In this document: positions 6,830 through 9,914 of the stretch, one piece after another | Layout of the letters: each line of letters opens with the position of its first letter | Numbering within the stretch: the first letter of the stretch is position 1 | Source of the DNA: Candidatus Poribacteria bacterium | GTDB taxonomy: Bacteria; Poribacteria; DTPJ01; WJIO01 | DNA length: 9,914 bases | Assembly: GCA_014730235.1 (NCBI GenBank) | Contig: WJIO01000061.1 | Location: 1 to 9,914 of the forward strand | Direction: 5' to 3' | Program-made: the position numbers and the translations under genes | Notes under the pieces: model-generated | What the model saw: the letters and a program-made list of their open reading frames with translations, nothing else | Told to the model about the DNA's origin: nothing | The model's database searches: none

Positions 6830-6834
6830 TACAT

Positions 6835-6842
6835 ACCTCCCC
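6835..6842 (-). promoter_or_regulatory. Ribosome binding site deciding the start of the 594-residue protein
   Basis: Read on the minus strand this is GGGGAGGT, 5 nt before the ATG at 6829, which is also where the signal peptide begins. Confidence 0.75.
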
Positions 6843-6896
6843 GGTATTAATTTGCACATTCCGATCTTGTCATTCCTCCGTCTAAACATTAGTCGC

Positions 6897-6902
6897 ATTA
6901 TA
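6897..6902 (-). promoter_or_regulatory. Possible -10 box for the minus-strand gene
   Basis: On the minus strand this reads TATAAT, an exact -10 consensus, about 68 bp before the chosen start codon. No good -35 hexamer is seen at 16-18 bp, so this is only a candidate. Confidence 0.3.
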
Positions 6903-6963
6903 TGGTTATATCGGTTGAATATTTATGGAAAATAAATGGTTTTTCCGACTTGAATGGGGTAAA

Positions 6964-6971
6964 AGAATTTT
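6964..6971. repeat. Left target site duplication of the MITE
   Basis: AGAATTTT, identical to 7110-7117 on the other side of the element. Confidence 0.75.
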
Positions 6972-7109
6972 GGTTCTTCCGGGTTTAGTGTGGAAATAAT
7001 AAAATATTATCTAATAAGAAAAAATATCCTCTGTTTGTCATTCCTGCTTTCGCAGGAATGACATACTTATACAGGTTTTCATATTTACCACACTAAACCC
7101 TGAAGAACC
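6972..7109. mobile_element. 138-bp MITE with ISL3-like ends and 8-bp target duplication, copy 2
   Basis: Terminal inverted repeats 6972-6993 and 7088-7109 match at 21 of 22 positions and begin GGTTCTTC. The eight bases on both outer sides are identical (AGAATTTT at 6964-6971 and at 7110-7117), the signature of transposition. ISL3-family insertion sequences make 8-bp duplications and, as I recall, have ends starting GGxTCTTC, so an ISL3-type transposase acting in trans is the likely mover. No coding capacity. The centre holds a GTCATTCCTGC palindrome (7037-7062). Confidence 0.8.
7037..7062. repeat. GTCATTCCTGC palindrome inside the MITE
   Basis: Arms 7037-7047 and 7052-7062 are perfect 11-bp reverse complements around TTTC. 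It is the same unit as the arms of 4069-4140. Confidence 0.8.
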
Positions 7110-7117
7110 AGAATTTT
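7110..7117. repeat. Right target site duplication of the MITE
   Basis: AGAATTTT, identical to 6964-6971. Confidence 0.75.
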
Positions 7118-7125
7118 CAATTATA

Positions 7126-7151
7126 CCTACACTAAACCCGGAAGAGCTAAA
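7126..7151. repeat. Isolated right-end-like sequence of the MITE family
   Basis: CCTACACTAAACCCGGAAGA followed by GCTAAA closely resembles the right end at 7088-7113 and has the same orientation. No partner left end is adjacent. It mirrors the extra right end seen after copy 1. Confidence 0.5.
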
Positions 7152-7182
7152 TAAATTATTTGAGTTTTAAAATTTCCAGGCC

Positions 7183-7211
7183 TTGATATTTACGCAATTT
7201 TGATGTAAAAT
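7183..7211 (+). promoter_or_regulatory. Sigma-70 promoter of the RHH/CHAT operon
   Basis: TTGATA (7183-7188) and TAAAAT (7206-7211) each match the consensus at 5 of 6 bases and are separated by exactly 17 bp. A transcript would start near 7218, giving a leader of about 50 nt. Two ACGCAAT words (7192-7198 in the spacer, 7236-7242 downstream), 44 bp apart, are candidate operator half-sites for the RHH protein encoded next. Confidence 0.55.
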
Positions 7212-7267
7212 ACACATGAAATAAACGTCAATTTAACGCAATATAAAAGCAACAGGAGGTAAGTAAA

Positions 7268-7474
7268 ATGGCAAAACTTACAGTACAATTTGGAGATAGA
7301 ATTAATGATAATCTGGAAGAAATCGCAAAACGCAAAGGTATAACTAAATCCGAGGTTATTCGCCGGGCCCTGGCCATGTATATGTATGTTGATGATGAAA
7401 CCAAAGAGGGTAACAAATTGACTATTACATCGGCTGAGGATGATAAGGTACTTAAGGAAATTGTTAATCTTTAA
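7268..7474 (+). CDS. Ribbon-helix-helix (CopG/Arc-type) DNA-binding protein
   Basis: 68 residues. Residues 3-8 ('KLTVQF') form the DNA-contacting beta ribbon. Helix A (about 11-23), a turn 'GITKSEV' at 24-30 and helix B (to about 40) follow, which is the standard RHH_1 layout. A C-terminal tail 'GNKLTITSAEDDKVLKEIVNL' is typical of small RHH regulators that sit at the head of conflict-type operons. RHH proteins work as dimers and often repress their own operon. An AGGAGGT ribosome binding site (7254-7260) is 7 nt before the ATG. The gene is first in an operon with the membrane protein (45-bp gap) and the CHAT/NB-ARC protein. Its likely job is to control that operon. It could also be an antitoxin, but no partner toxin of a known RHH-linked family is seen. 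Confidence 0.87.
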   Translation: MAKLTVQFGDRINDNLEEIAKRKGITKSEVIRRALAMYMYVDDETKEGNKLTITSAEDDKVLKEIVNL

Positions 7475-7506
7475 GAAATTCTCACAGTGCTTACGACCAG
7501 ACATTC

Positions 7507-7513
7507 AGGAGGG
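7507..7513 (+). promoter_or_regulatory. Ribosome binding site deciding the two-TM protein start
   Basis: AGGAGGG lies 6 nt before the ATG at 7520. The in-frame GTG at 7487 has no such site. Confidence 0.7.
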
Positions 7514-7519
7514 TATGTC

Positions 7520-7906
7520 ATGGGAAATGGAAATTCAGATAATAAAGTTAGTATTGGAGATATAACCAGCAAAAAGATTCCATCAGATGGATCCGATAAA
7601 GACATCCGAATACTACAGGTCAGGGCAGGTGTTGTATTATGCTATATATCCATAGCCCTGGTTGGTGCATCATCTATCATAATGATTATATATTATATCG
7701 TATCCATAGGTGATTTTAGAGAAATACTGAAAGTAACTAATGGAAGCACAGATACAGAATTAATACAAAAATACAAGGAAGTTTCGGGAATAGCTGTTGA
7801 CAATATCCTCAGAGTAAGCGAACGCATTATAGGAAGTATTCTTGTACCTATACTGACGTTATTATTAGGTTATATATTCGGTTCAAAGGAAGCCAAAAAC
7901 GAGTAA
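7520..7906 (+). CDS. Small two-helix membrane protein of the CHAT operon
   Basis: 128 residues. A polar N-terminal segment of ~35 residues rich in Asn, Asp, Ser and Lys precedes membrane helix 1 (about 38-61). A mixed helical loop follows (62-102, 'DFREILKVTNGSTDTELIQKY'), then membrane helix 2 (about 103-121, 'ILVPILTLLLGYIFG') and a short charged tail. Both ends are probably cytoplasmic and the loop periplasmic. The 'LLGYIFGSKEA' ending resembles small two-TM proteins I have seen near NTPase conflict systems, but I cannot name a family. It lies between the RHH regulator and the CHAT protease gene, the latter starting 11 bp after its stop, so the products are probably co-translated. It could anchor the CHAT protein at the membrane, be cleaved by it, or form a pore. 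None of these is shown. Confidence 0.8.
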   Translation: MGNGNSDNKVSIGDITSKKIPSDGSDKDIRILQVRAGVVLCYISIALVGASSIIMIIYYIVSIGDFREILKVTNGSTDTELIQKYKEVSGIAVDNILRVSERIIGSILVPILTLLLGYIFGSKEAKNE

Positions 7907-7917
7907 AGGCGGCATAT

Positions 7918-9914
7918 ATGGAGATTAACAGAAGCTTAAAGATTTTGCTGGCTTGCAGTCGTCCAATGGCGGTGCGAGGTAATGATAGTCCTTTAGATAT
8001 AGTAAGACAGGAAGAGGAACTGGAAGCTGTAAGAAATGGTTTGCAGGGTTTAAATCAAAATGTTGAGGTTGTGGTCCACAGCGGGGTTATGCTTTCGGAC
8101 ATAAATCGAATTCTGATGAACTCTGACCCGGAGTTTGACATACTGCATCTTATCCTGCATGGCACAGAGGACGGAAAACTCTATTTCGAGGATGAATCCG
8201 GCTATCTAAGGCCGGTAAGTCCTGATGAATTATCCATAGTCATAGATGGTCGGGTCAAAATGCTGGTTACTATGGCCTGTCATTCCGGAGGAGCGGTAAA
8301 TCTCTTGTTTGATGGTGATGATCCACCGGTTCAGTCGGCTGTGTGTATCGACCAGAAGCATCCTGTAACAGTCCGGGCGGCGGAAATTTTCACCGGCGCG
8401 CTGTATTCCGGCCTAGCAAGAGGGCGAACACTGGAGCGCAGTTTCAAGGATGCTGTGGGAACAGTCCGTCTGGATGATATTGTGGGTGAAAAAGCCATGC
8501 CCGGTTCAGACGAAGAGCCGTCCCAGTGGAAGCTGTTCCAGATAAAAGGCGATGACCAGATTACATTCCCGGACGTGGCCCGGGGAGATGTTAATATATC
8601 AGAGGCAGTAGAGAAAACCAACCATGTTAAAATACTCCTTACAGAAGAAATCTTTGTCGGTCGTAATGCCGACATGGCCAGAATCATAGAAAATATTCTC
8701 CCTCCATCTCTTGGTAATAATAAGCCAAAAGCCCGGATAGTCACCATTGTTGGTGAAGGCGGAATGGGTAAAACGAGAATAGCCCAGAAGGTGGCGGAAT
8801 GGCTGGCCTTCCGGGGAAGGTTTCCCGGCGGAATATTTGAGGTTGCCTGCGAGGGTGTCAATACATCCGCAGGATTGGCTGTGGAAATAATGAATTCACT
8901 GGATATAGAGGGCGCTGAAAGCATACCCAACGTGGAAACTGTTCTGCCGGAACTGCTGAAAAATTATAACTTGGATACGCTGCTTGTGCTGGATAATCTG
9001 GATGATCTATTTTCTGAGGATGGTAATAAAGCTGAAGCCGGAAGGCTTCTTAAAGCCTGTCTTACCAATTCCCCAAAGCTACGGATATTGGCCACATGCC
9101 GATGGCGGCTGGATTTGAGTTCGGATGAAAAGGTTTATCCGTTGAATCCCATGAATCAAATAGAGGCGGCGAAGCTGTTTATCCTGAGTATCCCTGACAA
9201 TAGGATAAAAAGGCAACTGCAGCAAAGTCTGTTTGAAACTGACAAAAACAGTGATTTCTTTAAACTGATCAATCTCACATCCTGCATCCCCCTGTGCGTA
9301 ATCCTTGCCGCCCGAAGGCTTGAACGGCATGGTCAAAGCCTGGAGACACTGCTGGAGGAAGCGGCGGAGGATATGATGAACGTGATGAACGATCCGGGGT
9401 TGGCATATCTGCCGGACAGGCTCAAGTCTGTCAGGGCATCCCTGGGATTATCTTATAAGAGGGTTTCAGAACCGGCAAAACTCCTTTTTGCCCGGATGAG
9501 CTTTTTCCCCGGTGGACTGTCCAGGAATCTTGACCTGTTTGAGCTTCTTGGAAATGCTTGGAAGGATGAACCGGAGGAACTCACCCGCTATGCCCTGGTA
9601 CGTTTTAATATTGATCATCAGCGATACATAATGCTGAATCCTGTCATGGAGTACGCAAAGGAAAAGCTGGATGGAATGGAGAACAGCAGGGATTTCCGTA
9701 AAAAGGCTGCCGAATACTGGGCCCAGTTTGCGTCGTGGCATGACATGATGATGGACGTAAGACCAGCCAGCCAGACCCAGGTGGAACAAATTATTGACCT
9801 GCCGGAAGACCCGGAAGAGCGTAAAGAGATGAAAGAGCTTCTGCGGGATAAATCCTTCGCCGAATTATCAGCGGAGGAGGATAACTTGGTCCACGCCGCC
9901 CAATGGGCGTTAAA
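7918..9914 (+). CDS. CHAT protease / NB-ARC (STAND NTPase) protein, 3' end outside window
   Basis: The frame is open from ATG 7918 to the window end (665 codons). Residues ~5-215 form a caspase-like CHAT protease with catalytic His81 ('LHLILHGTEDG') and Cys121 ('VTMACHSGG'), then the usual end 'AAEIFTGALYSGLARGRTLERS'. Residues ~245-590 form an NB-ARC/AP-ATPase switch: Walker A GEGGMGKT (279-286, Lys285), Walker B 'LLVLDNLDD' (Asp359), 'ATCR' (Arg395) and a degenerate GLPL motif with Pro458. A winged-helix region follows, where the MHD-like position reads 'MLNPVMEYA' (572-580). From ~600 on a helical repeat sensor, perhaps TPR, appears to begin. STAND proteins oligomerise on sensing a trigger; a CHAT effector would then cleave its target. 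The start has only a weak site (AAAGGCGG), consistent with coupling to the gene 11 bp upstream. Its base composition is more GC-rich than its neighbours. Confidence 0.9.
   Translation, partial: MEINRSLKILLACSRPMAVRGNDSPLDIVRQEEELEAVRNGLQGLNQNVEVVVHSGVMLSDINRILMNSDPEFDILHLILHGTEDGKLYFEDESGYLRPVSPDELSIVIDGRVKMLVTMACHSGGAVNLLFDGDDPPVQSAVCIDQKHPVTVRAAEIFTGALYSGLARGRTLERSFKDAVGTVRLDDIVGEKAMPGSDEEPSQWKLFQIKGDDQITFPDVARGDVNISEAVEKTNHVKILLTEEIFVGRNADMARIIENILPPSLGNNKPKARIVTIVGEGGMGKTRIAQKVAEWLAFRGRFPGGIFEVACEGVNTSAGLAVEIMNSLDIEGAESIPNVETVLPELLKNYNLDTLLVLDNLDDLFSEDGNKAEAGRLLKACLTNSPKLRILATCRWRLDLSSDEKVYPLNPMNQIEAAKLFILSIPDNRIKRQLQQSLFETDKNSDFFKLINLTSCIPLCVILAARRLERHGQSLETLLEEAAEDMMNVMNDPGLAYLPDRLKSVRASLGLSYKRVSEPAKLLFARMSFFPGGLSRNLDLFELLGNAWKDEPEELTRYALVRFNIDHQRYIMLNPVMEYAKEKLDGMENSRDFRKKAAEYWAQFASWHDMMMDVRPASQTQVEQIIDLPEDPEERKEMKELLRDKSFAELSAEEDNLVHAAQWAL

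Larger units (their letters stand above)
6830..7267. other. Intergenic region between divergent genes
   Basis: 438 bp between the minus-strand exported-protein gene and the RHH operon. It holds a candidate minus-strand -10 box (6897-6902), a MITE with its target duplication (6964-7117), a further right-end relic (7126-7151) and the RHH operon promoter (7183-7211). I see no gene here. Confidence 0.65.

Noticed and set aside
6830-6898. N-terminal extension of the minus-strand protein to the ATG at 6898
   Set aside because: The extra 23 residues precede a clean signal peptide, the strong ribosome binding site is at 6835-6842, and the 6898 codon falls within a probable -10 box.
4021-7148. Composite transposon carrying msrA and the exported-protein gene between two MITE-like ends
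   Set aside because: The outermost ends lack matching target duplications, copy 2 has its own exact 8-bp duplication as an independent insertion, and no transposase is present.
7487-7519. GTG start 33 bp upstream for the two-TM protein
   Set aside because: It has no ribosome binding site, whereas the ATG at 7520 has AGGAGGG at the right distance.
8331-8930. 199-codon open frame on the minus strand
   Set aside because: It lies wholly inside the CHAT/NB-ARC gene, which has intact catalytic and Walker motifs on the plus strand. The minus frame shows no recognisable protein pattern or ribosome binding site.

Overview
The window looks like chromosomal DNA of a Gram-negative environmental bacterium. 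The evidence is a minor-pilin operon, exported proteins with Sec-type or lipoprotein-type signals, strong AGGAGG-type ribosome binding sites and intergenic regions dense in palindromes. The N-terminally missing first gene has a C-terminal domain of a kind I associate with large secreted proteins of Planctomycetes, Lentisphaerae and related lineages. That hint about taxonomy is weak and no taxon can be fixed from this sequence.

Layout. (1) 3-353: 3' end of a gene for a probably secreted protein. (2) 354-818: non-coding, with a small 'GTAGGTTGGGTT' inverted repeat and a large near-perfect 'TTGCGAGGAGCGGAGCGACGAAGCAA' inverted repeat. (3) 819-3999: a four-gene operon for PilV-like and PilW-like prepilins, an unusually long PilX-like protein, and a small membrane-anchored charged protein. 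(4) 4000-4388: non-coding, holding a degenerate MITE-like nested inverted repeat and a hairpin that could hide the msrA ribosome binding site. (5) 4389-4979: msrA, methionine sulfoxide reductase A with an export signal. (6) 4983-5038: a perfect 56-bp palindrome acting as a shared terminator between convergent genes. (7) 5045-6829, minus strand: a 594-residue exported protein of unknown function (DUF3352-like at best). (8) 6830-7267: non-coding, with a well preserved 138-bp MITE (21/22 matching terminal inverted repeats, perfect 8-bp target duplication, ISL3-like ends) and a good sigma-70 promoter. (9) 7268-9914: an operon of a ribbon-helix-helix regulator, a two-helix small membrane protein, and a large CHAT protease/NB-ARC NTPase protein that runs off the window.

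The most interesting part is region 9. An intact caspase-like CHAT domain (His81, Cys121) is fused to a STAND/NB-ARC switch and the start of what looks like a helical repeat sensor. It follows directly on a small membrane protein and an RHH regulator. This has the architecture of a bacterial NLR-like conflict or cell-death system: the RHH protein would control expression, the STAND protein would sense a trigger, the CHAT protease would fire, and the two-TM protein would be a candidate substrate or membrane effector. The role of the membrane protein is inference only.

The pilus operon lacks a PilY1 gene after its PilX homologue. Its PilX-like protein instead has a large ectodomain that could take over a tip or adhesive role.
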